Counted from the first letter of the stretch, positions 20,690 through 32,868 are shown. The stretch is DNA of 64,000 bases from Benincasa hispida (GCF_009727055.1 NC_052350.1:18783394-18847393); one strand, 5' to 3'. Notes: generated by a model from the letters alone, not told the origin. Program-made: numbers and translations.

Positions 20690-20880
20690 GTAAGATTTAC
20701 TAAACGATCGTTTAGGAAAAAGTACACGATCGTTTAGTAAAACCGGCACACTATACGATCATTTAGAGAAGCTATCCGATCGAGTAGGAAACAGTGTGCG
20801 ATCATTTAGGCGCGAGGTAGATAATCGTTTAGGCGGAGAGGCGACTATCGTATAGGCTCTCGTTTTTCTTAAGCAATCGT
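20690..20880. repeat. CGATCGTTTAG array in the COPIA-2 LTR
   Basis: At least seven spaced copies of ACGATCGTTTAG or variants (ACGATCATTTAG, CGATCGAGTAG, AATCGTTTAGG, ATCGTATAGG), at about 25-bp intervals. A related cluster is at 39735-39870 in the solo LTR. Repeated short motifs in LTRs are often transcription-factor sites; here that is inference. Confidence 0.7.
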
Positions 20881-21989
20881 TCTCTATTCTCCAACGCACG
20901 CCTTTACAAATTCTTTGGACGATTGACGGACAATTCAAAAATGAAAACATTTTTCATTTTAACTCATCGGTTACAATAACCGACGTTGCCCACTAACCCA
21001 CGTCCGAACGTGAAAATTTTTGGCATAATTATCTTATAATTAACCAATTAATTAATAATAAATATAATCATATTATATTTTTTATCCTATGATTTGATAT
21101 CACATATCTACTATAGTATTTTCTCCTCTACTTGATATAAATCATATTTATATTTAATTTCCTCCAAAATAATGTATCTCATACATTTAGCCAATTATAT
21201 CATATATAATTAACCAGTCCAATTATATCATATATAATCGAACTTCCTCTTGTCAATTTGAACATTTCAAATTAACCCAAATACTGGTTCTCAACTTATC
21301 CAAGCTACCCAGGGGACCTATTGGACCTGTGGCTCGAAGCTCCAACGATCTGTGAATAGCTGACTAAACTCTTTAGCCATGAGATTCACCATCCGTTATC
21401 TGTCAGGCATTCTACTAAAGACCAACTGCTGAACTCTTCTTACCACAGATATATTTCTGTGTCCATCGAATATAACCAATCATAAGTACAATGACCCTTC
21501 ACATATGCTCGTAAGTACAGCTGGACTAAATTACCGTTATGCCTCTGTAGTTACATCTCACTCCTTAAGTACCACTGATTCCTCTAATGAACAATACGAC
21601 ATAGTTCAACTATGTATGAACAGCTCTCGGGCCAAGAGAAGGTGTGTGGCGCCATATCATGCAAGTCCCGGAATCAGCCCTTAAAGGAGTCATCTATCTA
21701 CTTATTCCGCTGCCTCGGGGAATGAGTTAATTTCATCTTATGTAGCTGAGTTACCAGCTCCAAATCAAACGAATCCCCAAAATGGTGGGTTTGAATTGGC
21801 AACCTGGCCACTCTGCACCCTATAAATCAAAAGACGCCCTAATGACAAAGTTCCCAAACTCACTCATGATTGAGTCATGTTACCTATGGTCATCCTAGTG
21901 AAGTGAAGTATCTGTCATGAACGGTGTTATATGAATGAGACGTTAACACTTCATGGTCAGGTCTTATACAAATCTTTGTAATAGGACGT

Positions 21990-23643
21990 TGATAACGGGC
22001 AGAAATGTACATTATCATAGTACTAAGTTCTTAAACAATGTTGGATTGCGTTGATAAATATGTTAAATTGCGTCCATTAAGCATTAAATTCTACATATTG
22101 CGGTCGCATGTGTCCAACACATTAAGGCAGTTGATCTCTATATTTTTGTGCAGAATAATGCGTTAACGCAATACAAAGAATGCGATCATAGGAATACAAT
22201 CGGTCAAGTGCAACTTCACCCAAGACTTTGCATTGATCGTGCTCGCAAACATCCACCAAGAATAATCACCACAACATGGTGGACGCATCCGGACGAAAGC
22301 ACAATTAAGATCGATGGGACAGAAAGTTGACAGCAGTTGGATCCAAATTAAGTTGACAGCTGATAATGGTCACAGAGTATAACCAGCTTTATCGGTGACA
22401 ATTCTATGGCGTATCAGTCAGGAATTAAAGTTGTCCCCCATCTGTACAGCCAGGGAGAGAGAAGCCACCTTTCATCTTTGATACCCTATAAATACCAAGT
22501 CCATTCTTCAGAGAAGTGGTTAGCAGTCGATTACTTCATCACTTTCACAAGTTCACAACTCTGTTCATAGTTTTCTTTTCCATTTCACGGCGGAGTTAGA
22601 GAAGAGTGGTGAGGCCGGAGATCGTCTAAGGCGGCTCGAGAGAAACTTGGGGCATAAGAGCAGAAGCGGGTGGACTCTCGTAAAGCGAGAATATCTTCTT
22701 AGAGCACGAAAAGAAAGTGTAAACACCTAGTGGCAAGAATTGGCTCCAGGCTCTTTACTATACTTGCATTGTTATTTGTACTTCATCTTTTATCTATTCA
22801 ATGGAAGTTATATTTTTACATCTACTCACTCTCTTAATACGCATGAGTAACTAAACTAGTTGAATGGGCTGAGAGGAACTAAGCTAACATAATCTAGGAA
22901 GTTCATTGCTTGCGATTGTCTTGTTTTATGTTGTGCGAAAATCTCTTTAGAGTTGCTCGAGAGAGAGAATCTAAAGAAAGAACTAATGTCTCGAGAGAGC
23001 TAGGTTAGAATCTGACTTGAAAGAGCAAGATTAGGCCTGCATACAACAAGAAATAGGGACTTAGAGATAAGTTATGTTTGTCAACTTGCATCGCATGCAT
23101 CCTAGGAATAGGAATGATATTATGCGGTCGCATATTTGTGTGAATGTCATGTTGTCATTGCATAAATAGAAATAGAGGTTTATGTGTAAACCGTGTAGAC
23201 TTATCGCATATTTATCGCATGCGTTCTAGCCTTAGAAGCCGTGGCATTCACGCCGAGAGGTGGTTTACTATTGTATGCATGTTACATGATCGCAAGGCAT
23301 GAACGCAACCTAGGGAGTGTTAGCCGAAACCCTTCTCAACCCGTTCACCGCATATTCATCATATTTCCCGTTGCCAACTCTTTTCGAACTCTGTCGCATT
23401 TATTATTATTTTCATTAACACAACAACAAACCAACCACCTTATTTATTTTTCTGGTTACCGCAAAGTTTTCATAAGAAACTTATCAACGCAAACTATTTT
23501 CACAAGTCCCTATGATCGACCCTGGACTTACCAGGAAACTTAGAGGAATTTACGCTTGGATTCCGCTGGGGAAACTTGAGTGCACAACGCTATCCATCAA
23601 CACATATCATCCATATTCCACACTTAAAAAAAATAACGCATCA
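21990..23643 (+). mobile_element. Solo LTR of the GYPSY-1 family
   Basis: Starts TGATAACGGGCAGAAATGTA and ends AACGCATCA, the same ends as the GYPSY-1 3' LTR but plus-oriented. There is no internal region. Flanks are GACGT on the left and GACAC on the right, consistent with a decayed 5-bp TSD. The uninterrupted solo LTR at about 40950 reads GGACGTCCCCGC at this point, which supports insertion into the COPIA-2 LTR. It is a product of LTR-LTR recombination. Confidence 0.85.
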
Positions 23644-24025
23644 GACACCCCCGCACGCATGTCCCCAACACGACTGATCAGGATAAGACCATCTGTGACA
23701 AGTCACAACACTTGTGACCATTCCACAAAGCAGGCTGCATTCGTAACATTACCAGGATAAGGTTTCCCTCCTATATCCATATACTACAGACCATTTTGCT
23801 TATTACTCAAGAAATGATCTACTTGTATGTCACCACATACATGTTTGAGTCACATACAGATAACCAGGGACATGAGACTTTATTGGTTTCTGGTAAAGCA
23901 AATAAAACAAGTAACCGAGCAAAATACTAAAATGTGAAGTAAATATCATATATTAACAACACAAGCGTTTGTACAAACTGTTTACAAACTACAGGACACA
24001 AGACTTTAGGGCATAAACCCCAACA

Positions 24026-24128
24026 CATATCACATACAAGAAAACCTAGGGTTTTAAAGATGGGCCAACCAAAAATTAGCCTCAATTGTGCTAACAAAAC
24101 ACAAGTTTAAAATAAAGTCTTAGTTATG
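24026..24128 (-). repeat. COPIA-1 3' LTR, middle segment
   Basis: Matches 31888-31950 (CATATCACATA, GAAAACCTAGGG, GATGGG-CAACC). It lies between COPIA-2 and the next solo LTR, and is one of three pieces of the COPIA-1 3' LTR. Confidence 0.75.
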
Positions 24129-27100
24129 TGATGACATGCAGAAATGCATGTCATCTTAGGCCTTTCACTTAGAATTATGAGGGCTGTTAAGCGGAATATG
24201 CGGAAATTATGTTAGGAATTCACGAGAAATTGAGCTTGCGGCATTCAGCATTAAGAATCTCAGCTAACTCATTATTATGCGTTATTATGCGTTCAATGTT
24301 CTATTTTTGTAGCTAACACAAGAAGTGGATGCAAACGCGAAAATCGGACCACCGCATAGACGACTGCATGCGGAGAAACTCTTTATCGCAAAGGCGAACG
24401 TGTTCGATCAACGCATGGATTTTGCAGTAATCAACCGTATGCATCCATCGCATAAAAGTTGCGATCATCAAGCGATTATGGTCATCGTGTAGAAGTTTCG
24501 GTATTAAGCGAATGCGGTCACTACACGATTGCGGCTACACGATAACGCATAATAAAGGGATCAATGCACGGTTGGTGGAATGAACCCATCAACGCATCTA
24601 CCTCGAGAAAATCAAAAGATGATGTTGACATTTCACCTACCACGCCATTGGCAGCAGAGGTTCAGAAAGGACTAACACGTCGCGAATGTTCGAATCAGAG
24701 CAGTCCATTAATACTGTCGACGATCCAAGCTCTATATAAAGAAGGCGATGAGCAGACTTCCAACAAGTCCGGGGATTACGCCTTCAACCCAGGGTTTTCC
24801 CTGTGATCCAGACAAATGCATGAGAAAACGCTTGAGAGTTCTTCACCTCCTTCCTCCATTCCGAGTGACGATCGGAGCCTTCAACCGGAGCTAGATCTCG
24901 AGAGAGTCAGCTCCACCACCCATCCATGGCACCACCGGCAGCCTTGACACACATCCGCTGGAACCAAGTCTTTGCTTCCAACTGGTCATTTCATTTTCCT
25001 TTATTTTCTTATATTGTATTGTATACATTTTGTGATTAAAGAATTAATACATTTTGTGTTCAATGCATTTCTGTGTTTCCTTCGACCCCATGTCCATCTC
25101 CTTTACTTAGCATATTTAACTTCATTGCATCACTTAGTGAGATTGCTAGAGTATTGCATATTTAGTCATGTGGATTAGGGATATGAAGCATGTAGCAAAC
25201 CACCGGAAGGTGTGAGTTGCATGAGTATGTGAGAAAACCTTATTTGCTTAGTGTGAAGCTGTAGCACACTTGTCCATGAGTAGAGTCAGCAATAACTAAC
25301 TGCCCGAGAGGGTAAGTGGTTGGTCGCATTAAGCAATGTATGCATTGTTCACTAGGGATAGGAATAATCCTGCGTCAACCAAGTTCATACGGTTACCTTG
25401 TGTTATGAGCGCATCATTCATCACTTAGGCATACTCGGAAGAGTATTCTAAAATCCAAATCTAAGACTCGGAGAGCGGATTGGAACGCATAAGCAAGAAT
25501 GGAGAACTTAGGAATAAGCTCTGTTCTCTATCACACAGCGTATGTACCCTACGGAGAGGATATTGCATGCATCCAGGAAGTAGGATATGGTAGTTGTATG
25601 CGGTCATCTCGACATTTTCGCATACCTAATGCATACGTCCTAGAGTTAGACTGAAATGTGTGTTGCATGATCGCATGGCTTACGTTGACTAGGGTTGCCT
25701 TTGCGGTCACTCTTAAGTATTGCAATGAAGACATCTCCACATTTTATCTATTCTTCCATTCACTTATTTCATGTCAAGAATTGTCGTATCTCTACCTCTC
25801 ATTCGTATTCTCATTGCGTTGTCAGTTAGCTAGAAGTAGGAATAGTGTTAGCTTAGAAACCTTCCCATCCATTCTTTTATTCAACAGCCGCATGCACAAT
25901 CATTGCATTCATTTTGCTACAAGTCCCTGTGTTCTACCTCAGATCACCTGAGAAACTTGCGTTCGCATTATATTTGGCGTAAGCGCAAGAAAACTTGTGA
26001 CAGGACGCATGGTCATCGCATACATTTGTTAATGCATATTCATTCCATCACATGACCATCGACACATGACTATCAACGCATACCTTAAAAACATGCACAT
26101 CCGCTGGAAGCAAGTCTTTGCTTCTAGCCAGTCATTTCATTTTCCTTTCTTTTCTTATATTGTTTGTGATTAAGGAATTAATACATTTTGTGTTCAATGC
26201 ATTTCTGTGTTTCCTTCGACCCCATCTCCATCTCCTTTAATTAGCATCTTTAACTTTATTGCATCACTTAGTGAGATTTCTAAAGTATCGCATACTTAGT
26301 CATGTGGATTAAGGATATGAAGCATGTAGCAAACCACCAGAAGGTGTGAGTTGCGTGAGTGTGTGAAAATACCTTATTTGCTTAGTGTGAAGCTATAGCA
26401 CACTTGTCCATGAGTAGAGTCAGCAACAACTAACCTGCCTGGGAGGGTAAGTGGTTGGTCGCATTAAGCAATGTATGCATTGTTCACTAGGGATAGGAAT
26501 AATCTTGCATCAACCAAGTTCATGCGGTTACCTTGTCTTATGAGTGCATCATTCATCACTTAGGCATACTCGGAAGAGTAGTCTAAAATCCAAATCTAAG
26601 ACTCGGGAAAGCGGATTTGAACGCATAAGCAAGAATGGAGAACTTATGAATAAGCTCTGTTCTCTATCACACAACGTATGCACCCTACGTAGAGGATATT
26701 GCATGCGTCCAGGAAGTAGAATATGGTAGTTGTATGCGGTCATCTCGACATTTTTGCATACCTACCGTATACTCATAGAGTTAGGCTCAAGTGTGTGTTT
26801 CATGATCGCATGGCTTGCGTTGACTACGGTTGTCCTTGCGGTCACTCTTAAGTATTGCAATGAAGACATCTCCGCATTTTATCTATTCTTCTATTCACTT
26901 ATTTCAGGTCAAGAATTGTTGTGTCTCTAACTCTCATTTGTATTCTCATTGCGTTGTCTATTAGCTAGAAGTAGAAGTAATGTTAGCTCAGAAACCTTCC
27001 TATCCATTCTTTTATTCAACCGTCGCATGCATAATCACCGTAATCATTTTACTACAAGTCCCTGTGTTCGACCTCGGATCACCCGAGAAACTTGCGTTCG

Positions 27101-27294
27101 CATTATACTTGGCGTGAGCGCAAGAAAACTTGTGACAGGACGCATGATCATCGCATACATTTGTTAACGCATATTCATTCCAACGCATGACCATCGACGC
27201 ATGACTATCAACGCATACCTTAAGAACATGCATCGCATATTGCGTCCAAGGGATTTTAGTTGTCGAGTAATTGACATCTAATTTTCCGTTATCA
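24129..27294 (+). mobile_element. Solo LTR (family G2) carrying an internal tandem duplication
   Basis: Starts TGATGACATGCAGAAATGCA and ends CCGTTATCA. It is flanked by perfect 5-bp duplications TTATG at 24124-24128 and 27295-27299. It is the same family as 58026-60116 (2091 bp), but 3166 bp long because 24950-26095 is repeated at 26096-27235. No gag or pol is present. The TTCGACC...GAAACTT block near the 3' end resembles that in the GYPSY-1 LTR, so I infer a Ty3/Gypsy origin. Confidence 0.85.
24950..27235 (+). repeat. 1.15 kb tandem duplication inside the solo LTR
   Basis: Unit 1 (24950-26095) and unit 2 (26096-27235) both begin CACATCCGCTGGAA and end near CATACCTTAA-AACATGC. Several substitutions separate the units, so the duplication is not recent or an assembly echo. 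Confidence 0.85.
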
Positions 27295-27326
27295 TTATGA
27301 AAATAGTGGGTTAGACACCTACAACA
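27295..27326 (-). repeat. COPIA-1 3' LTR start
   Basis: On the minus strand the LTR begins TGTTGTAGGTGTC at 27326, right after the polypurine tract. It continues across the solo LTR at 24128. Confidence 0.7.
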
Positions 27327-27341
27327 ATCTCTCCCTCCAGC
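27327..27341 (-). promoter_or_regulatory. COPIA-1 polypurine tract
   Basis: Minus strand CTGGAGGGAGAGAT, a purine run immediately before the LTR start TGTTGTAGG. Confidence 0.75.
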
Positions 27342-27419
27342 CTAATGCGGGGAAGACTCAATCACATACATGATAACTTAAACCTCATCCCGGAAAGCTT
27401 ACTATAAAGCTAAATCTTT

Positions 27420-30400
27420 CTTCTGAGAACCACCTTAGTTAACATATCTGCACTATTCTTGTTAGTATGGATATCTTTATATTCAATATCTTCTCTTCAA
27501 TTACATCTCGTAGCCAATGATATCTAATGTCAATGTGTTTAGTAGGAGCATGATACATCGGATTCTTGCTCAAATCCATAATACTCTCTACTATCACAAG
27601 ATATACATACTCACCTTGCTTCAAACCCAACTCTTGAAGGAACCTTTTAAGCCATAAGATCTCCTTGTTTGCTTTCACTATTACAATATACTCTGCCTCA
27701 ATTATGGACAATGCTACACATTTTTGTAGCTTGAATTTCCCTGAGATGGCTCCCCTTAAAAATGAAAACACATAACCTGAGGTAGACTTTCTGTTATCAA
27801 GATCACCTATCATGCCTACATCAGTATAGCCTTCAAGCATAGGTTTGCCACCTCCATAACACAAACTCAATTTGGAGGTGTCCCGCAAGTATCTAAAGAT
27901 CCACTCTCTTACCTGGTATGGATAGAAAATAACTCACTAGACTGACTTCATGTGTAATATCAGGTTTAGTGCACACCATAGCATCATCAAGGAGCCAACA
28001 ACAGAAGAGCAATGAATGGATGACATAACTTCTTTCCCTTTCTCTGTTGTAGGGCAAGCTCTCTTACTTAGCTTAAAGTGAGTTACTAATGGTGTACTAA
28101 AAAGTTTACCATGCTTCATATTGAACCTTTCCAACACCCGCTCAATATACTTCTCTTAGGATAACCACAATTTCCCAGCTTTCCTGTCACGAACAATCTC
28201 CATACGTAAGATTTGCTTTGCAGAACCCAAATTTTTCATGTCAAATGACTTGGACAAATCTTTCTTCAAATTTTGAATCATATCTATATTTTATCTAACT
28301 ATCAACATATCATTTACATATAAAAGAAGAATGATGAAGTTGCCTGCAGGGAACTTTCTAAAATACACATAGAAATCAACTGTAGTTTGTTTATAATCAT
28401 TGCTTATCATAAATGAATCAAATTTCTTATACCACTGTCTTGGTGCCTGTCTAAGCCCATAAAGACTTTTCTTCAACTTGCAAACAAGTTTATCTTTCCC
28501 TTTTTCTTCAAATCCTTCAAGTTGCTTCATGTAAATCTCTCCATGTAAGTCACCATGTAAAAAAGCGGTTTTTACATCAAGTTGCTTTATCTCAAGATCA
28601 AGATTTGCTGCTAATCCCAACACTGTTCTGATTGATGTCATTTTGACCACTAGAGAGAAGATCTCATCAAAGTCAATGCCCTTTTTCTGGTTGCATCCCT
28701 TAGCCACTAATTTGGCTTTGTACCTCATATCTTCTCATCATCCTTCTTGTACTTGAAAACCCATTTGTTTTTCAATACTTTCTTGTCCTTTAGAGACTTC
28801 ACTAGCTCATAGATTTCATTCTTTTCCAAGGAATTTATCTCCTCCTTCATTGCATCGAGCCACTAGTCTTTTTCATCATGAGACAAGACTTCTTGATAGT
28901 TCTCTGTCTCTCCATCTTCATTAACTAGAATGAACTTTGAGCTTGGATACCTTATAAGATTTACGCACTCTAGTGGACTTTCGAGCCTGAGTATCCTCCA
29001 CTTGGGGAATAGGTTGCTCTTCCTGCTCATGAACTTCTCCATGAATCACTTCCTCATATGCATCTTCCTCATGAATTTCTTCATCAGATAAAGACTCATC
29101 AAGATCATCATCATCAACATGATCTGGTACATTACCATCAGGTTGTATCTCACCAACATCATCGTGTACATCAACATTTTCATTTTTTAGCTGAACAACA
29201 GAAGAAGTAGAAGTAGAATCATTAGTAGTATCAAAACAACTTTGAAGTAGAAGTGTACCTTGTACTAAGAAGGTATGCACCCTTCCCGTGCTCAAAGAAT
29301 ATTACATCTCTGCTTCTTACTACCTTTTTCTTTTCTAGATCGTAGAGCCTATATCCATACTCTTCATCCCTAAAATGTCTTAGGAAGATCATACATTCTA
29401 AGTATACACCTTACCTTCTCCACAATAGTTTTATTCATCCTCTCAACAATTCCATTGTGTTGTGGTGTGTTAGACTATGTCTTCTCATGTCTAATGCCAT
29501 ATTGTGGACAATAATACTTAAACTCATTCAAAGTATACTCACCACCATTGTCAGATCGAAGACGCATTGATTTTCTTTCAGTCTCCCTTCTACCATGACA
29601 TGAAACTTCTTTAAAATCTCGAACACTTTGCTTTTTGTCTTTAACATATACACTCAAGTTCTTCGAGTAGCATAATCAATAAAAGTGATAAAATATTTAT
29701 TGCTACCAAGTGACTCCACCTCAATAGGCCCACAAATATTAAAATTTATTAACTCCAATTTTTCTTGCTTTCTGGTGGACTTCTCAAAAAAAGAAATTCT
29801 ATGTTACTTACCTGCCAAACAATGATCACACGAGTCAAGAGAAACTGTTTTATCAATAGGGATAAAAGATTTACCTACCAACAATTTAATCCCCTTATCA
29901 CTAATATGCCCTAACCTTCAATGTCACAAATTTGGAGAATTCGTTTCTTCTACTGCATTAAACTCAGAAGAACATATACTCAAGTTTGTTTTATACAATG
30001 AGCAACACAACTCACCTCGAGCAACTATTATTGAACCCATAGACAATTTCCATTTACCAACATAAAAAGTATGTCGAAATCCTTCTTGATCAAGGACATT
30101 TGTAGATAACAAGTTAAGGCGAAAATTAAGAATATGGCACACATTTTTTAATGTAAGCGTGCACCCAACACTTGTTTTCACACGAATATCACCTAATCTA
30201 ACTATGCTAGTTGAGCTCTTGTTTCCCATTTTCACACTACCAAAATCACAAGATTGATAGTTCATGAAATACTCTCTTTTGGGAACACAATGGTATGAAG
30301 CACCCTTGAATCTACCACCCATTATGTGTTTGAACTCTCTACATAATGACATTCACTGGTTGCACAAAATCAAGGTGACAATATTATAATTCTGAGAAAT

Positions 30401-30420
30401 AATTGCTGCAGTATTTTTAT
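27420..30420 (-). pseudogene. COPIA-1 pol remnant (integrase, reverse transcriptase, RNase H)
   Basis: From 30352 downwards: the GAG-pre-integrase region (GSVKMGNKSSTSIVRLGD, LKNVCHILNFRLNLLS), integrase with LRSDNGGEY (about 29560), an acidic linker rich in Asp/Glu (29295-28921) ending TRKSTRVRKSYK-like, RT with LVAKGCNQKKGIDF, QLDVKTAFLHG and SLYGLRQAPRQWYKKF (28728-28291), and the active-site motif YVND in place of YVDD. RNase H follows at 27888-27439 with RKSTSGYVFSF, SIIEAEYI and KHIDIRYHW. Stops and frameshifts separate these blocks. The protease DSG motif is not recognisable. It is a Ty1/Copia pol, inactive. Confidence 0.85.
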
Positions 30421-30429
30421 CATCTTCCT

Positions 30430-31247
30430 CTTTTTGTGAGTCTTGCTTCTTACTTTGTTTTTTCTTCAAGCGATAGCAAAACTTTTTTATATGGCCAGGC
30501 TTGTTAAAGTAATGACATGTCCTAGTCTCTTTGTCTTTAGATTTGGACCTCCCTTTTGAATTACCACTATCTTTAGGTCCCTTACTCTAGTTTCTTCCAC
30601 GATTCTCAGTAATAAGAGCATGTGAATTATCAACTCCCATCTCCTTTCTCCTTATCTCTTCATTGAGCATTCTTTGTTTGATAACATCCAAAGACAAAGC
30701 ACCTTCTAAAGCAGAGTTACTCATAGTCACAACCAAGATTTCCAAACTGTCTAGCAAATAACTTAACAAGAAAGAAGTCTGCAATTCATCATCAAAATCA
30801 ATCTTCATAGTAGTCAGCTTTTTAATAATATCCTAAAAGTCACGCAAATGCTCAGAAACATACTTCTCGCCCTTCATTTTCAAATTAATAAGTTACTTGA
30901 TTAAAAAAGCTTTGTTATGTGTGGTCTTCCTTTCATAAAGACCTTCTAATTTCTTCCACAACTCATATGGGTCGGACTCCTTAGACACATGGTTAAAAAT
31001 GCTAATATCAACCCAATGCCTAATAGTCGCCAAAGTTATTCTCCTTTAACCTTTCCCAATCTTTTTCTTCCATTTTCTTTGGTTTTGTAAGTTTAGAAAT
31101 TGTGTCATCTGCTTTTATAGTTGTTTCAATTGGATCAAACAAATCTTTGCAATATAACAAATCCTCCATTATTTGTCTCCAGATAGAATAATTGCCTGAT
31201 GTCAATTTTATCGTTGAACTACGTCCACCATTACTAGTAAACTCCAT
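30430..31247 (-). pseudogene. COPIA-1 gag remnant
   Basis: The ATG is at 31245-31247. The N-terminus contains KLTSGNYSIWRQIMEDLL, the usual plant Copia gag opening (L-x-G-x-N-Y-x-x-W). A middle block at 30808-30587 reads LQTSFLLSYLLDSLEILVV. The CCHC zinc knuckle near 30483-30530 reads TCHYFNKPGHIKKFC, with the second Cys changed to Phe. Several stops interrupt it. Gag would package element RNA in the cytoplasm. Confidence 0.75.
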
Positions 31248-31268
31248 AACAATGATTAAATTAAAATC

Positions 31269-31283
31269 CTCTCTGATATCAAA
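31269..31283 (-). promoter_or_regulatory. COPIA-1 primer binding site
   Basis: Minus strand TTTGATATCAGAG, one change from TTGGTATCAGAG, directly following the LTR end ATCA. Confidence 0.75.
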
Positions 31284-31978
31284 TGATATGACCTAAATAA
31301 TATAACAACAACCCACTATGATCTCCTCCAAAACAATCAACTAAATAATTATTCTTTAAAATACCACAAATAAATCATCAAATAATCACCAAGAAATCAA
31401 CCAACAATGAATAGTAATAAACCACAAAATTCTTGAAGACTAAAAGCAAAGAGCACACACGAATTATACGTGAAAAACCTCATCGATGTGAAGAGTAAAA
31501 ACTACGGGACTTGTGAGGAGTCCACCCTTGTCAACTTCTTTTATTATGATAAAATTGAGGGAAAAAGAACCCAAATCAGCCATATAAAGGTTCACTACCC
31601 ACCAATACTTTCATGCATAAAAGATGAACACTTTAAGAGATAAAAAACAATGAAAATCACTCAGTTTTGAATATTCTTTTCTATAACAATTATGGAAAAA
31701 CAGAGCTTTAAACAACAATGCAACTATTCAAAATAAAACCCTATATGTCCCGAATAGGCCGACCAAATTTCAGTACGATCTAACGGTTCAAACTCTGACA
31801 ATCGACAACTTTGTGGAAGTTGTCATTAAAAACATAGGGCCGATTTTCTGCTTCTTTTTTTACACTCTTTTTCCTTACGCCATCCTCATATCACATAAAA
31901 AGAAAACCTAGGGCTTTCAAGATGGGTCAACCTAAAAATTAGCGCTTGTGCAACAAGTGGGCTGGCACACCCATAACA
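31284..31978 (-). repeat. COPIA-1 5' LTR
   Basis: A 695-bp LTR from TGATATGACC on the left to CCCATAACA on the right (minus-strand start TGTTATGGGTGT). Its partner is in three pieces at 27295-27326, 24026-24128 and 1-543. No TSD can be tested, because the partner's outer end is off the window. Confidence 0.8.
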
Positions 31979-32769
31979 AATTATATTATGAAGATTAATT
32001 GAAAAATCCAAATTTAAATGAGGTTAAGATCAAGTTATTCTAAGCATGGTTCAATGAAATACTAAGTACGATCTTAAATGTCGTTAATTCGATCTCTACT
32101 CCACAATTGTTGAATTAGTAAAAAGTTAGGTTGTAGAAATGGAAAGAAAAGTTTTCTAAAAAAAGTACTTGGTTGCTTCATAGATTCACACATTACATCC
32201 ATCTTTTTGCATCCCATCATTTTTTCTAACCATAGTTTTCTGTGTGACAAATTCTTCTTCTTTTTTAAAAATATTTTAATTATTTGTTGTGTGCATATTG
32301 TTGGAATGGTTTGAATATATTATGTAGCAATCTGAATAACCAAACACAATGCACCTTTGTGGGAACTTGAGAATAACGCGCCTTGGTGGGGTTTCAGGAA
32401 CAACGTTACTGAAACCTAAATTGTATTCAGATTATATATTATATGTAATTTATGATGTTAGACTTATTAGATGGGTATAATATATAAACTCTCTAATATA
32501 TGTGTGGGAACTTGAGAATAACGCGCCTTTAATATATGTGTTTAATATATGTGGGAACTTTGTGGGAACTTGAGAATAACGCACCTTTAATATATGTGTT
32601 TTTTTGTATTCCCCTTAAATAATAAAATTGCTCATTTTCTTTGTCCTCGATGACGTAGTTATCACACTTTTAGTGAACGATGTAAATATCTGCATCTTTT
32701 TTTTTACTGTTTACATTTTATTTGCTTGTTAGTTTCATTTATGTCATAGTATATGTAATGAAAGCGATA
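31979..32769. other. Intergenic, AT-rich, with a triplicated 27-bp motif
   Basis: No ORF of interest. The block TGTGGGAACTTGAGAATAAC followed by GCRCCTT occurs at 32358-32384, 32503-32529 and 32561-32587, mixed with TTTAATATATGTG repeats. The copies are irregularly spaced, so this is not a simple tandem array. Confidence 0.7.
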
Positions 32770-32868
32770 TGCATAAAGATTGGTGCATCTTTCTTTTTTT
32801 TTTTTTTTTTTTTTTTTTTGGAAACAATGTCAATACCACCATATATGAGAACAACCTTCATACATCAG

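Larger units (their letters stand above)
544..24025 (-). mobile_element. COPIA-2, Ty1/Copia retrotransposon with nested insertions
   Basis: A Copia element on the minus strand, bounded by two LTRs of one family. The left edge reads TGAAGGATCTC (compare TGTAGGATCTC at 20232). The right edge is CCCCAACA at 24018-24025, the complement of the LTR start TGTTGGGG. Element order on the minus strand is 5' LTR 24025-20232, PBS, long leader, gag, pol, PPT, then 3' LTR 14263-544. Both LTRs contain later insertions: CACTA and GYPSY-1 in the 3' LTR, a solo LTR in the 5' LTR. A clean 5-bp TSD is not visible. Compared with the uninterrupted COPIA-1 LTR, about 14 bp of target are missing on the left, so the boundary was damaged. 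The element is non-functional. Confidence 0.8.
20232..24025 (-). repeat. COPIA-2 5' LTR (interrupted by a solo Gypsy LTR)
   Basis: LTR segments 20232-21989 and 23649-24025 (about 2.13 kb in total), from TGTAGGATCTC on the left to CCCCAACA on the right. The solo LTR at 39263-41332 covers the same sequence without the insertion. The only repeat array I could place in it is at 20690-20880. Confidence 0.85.

Noticed and set aside
22148..22330. Small ORFs inside the Gypsy-type LTRs (also 7730-7963, 24564-24806, 58622-58846)
   Set aside because: They lie inside LTR sequence, are not conserved between LTR copies and have no domain.
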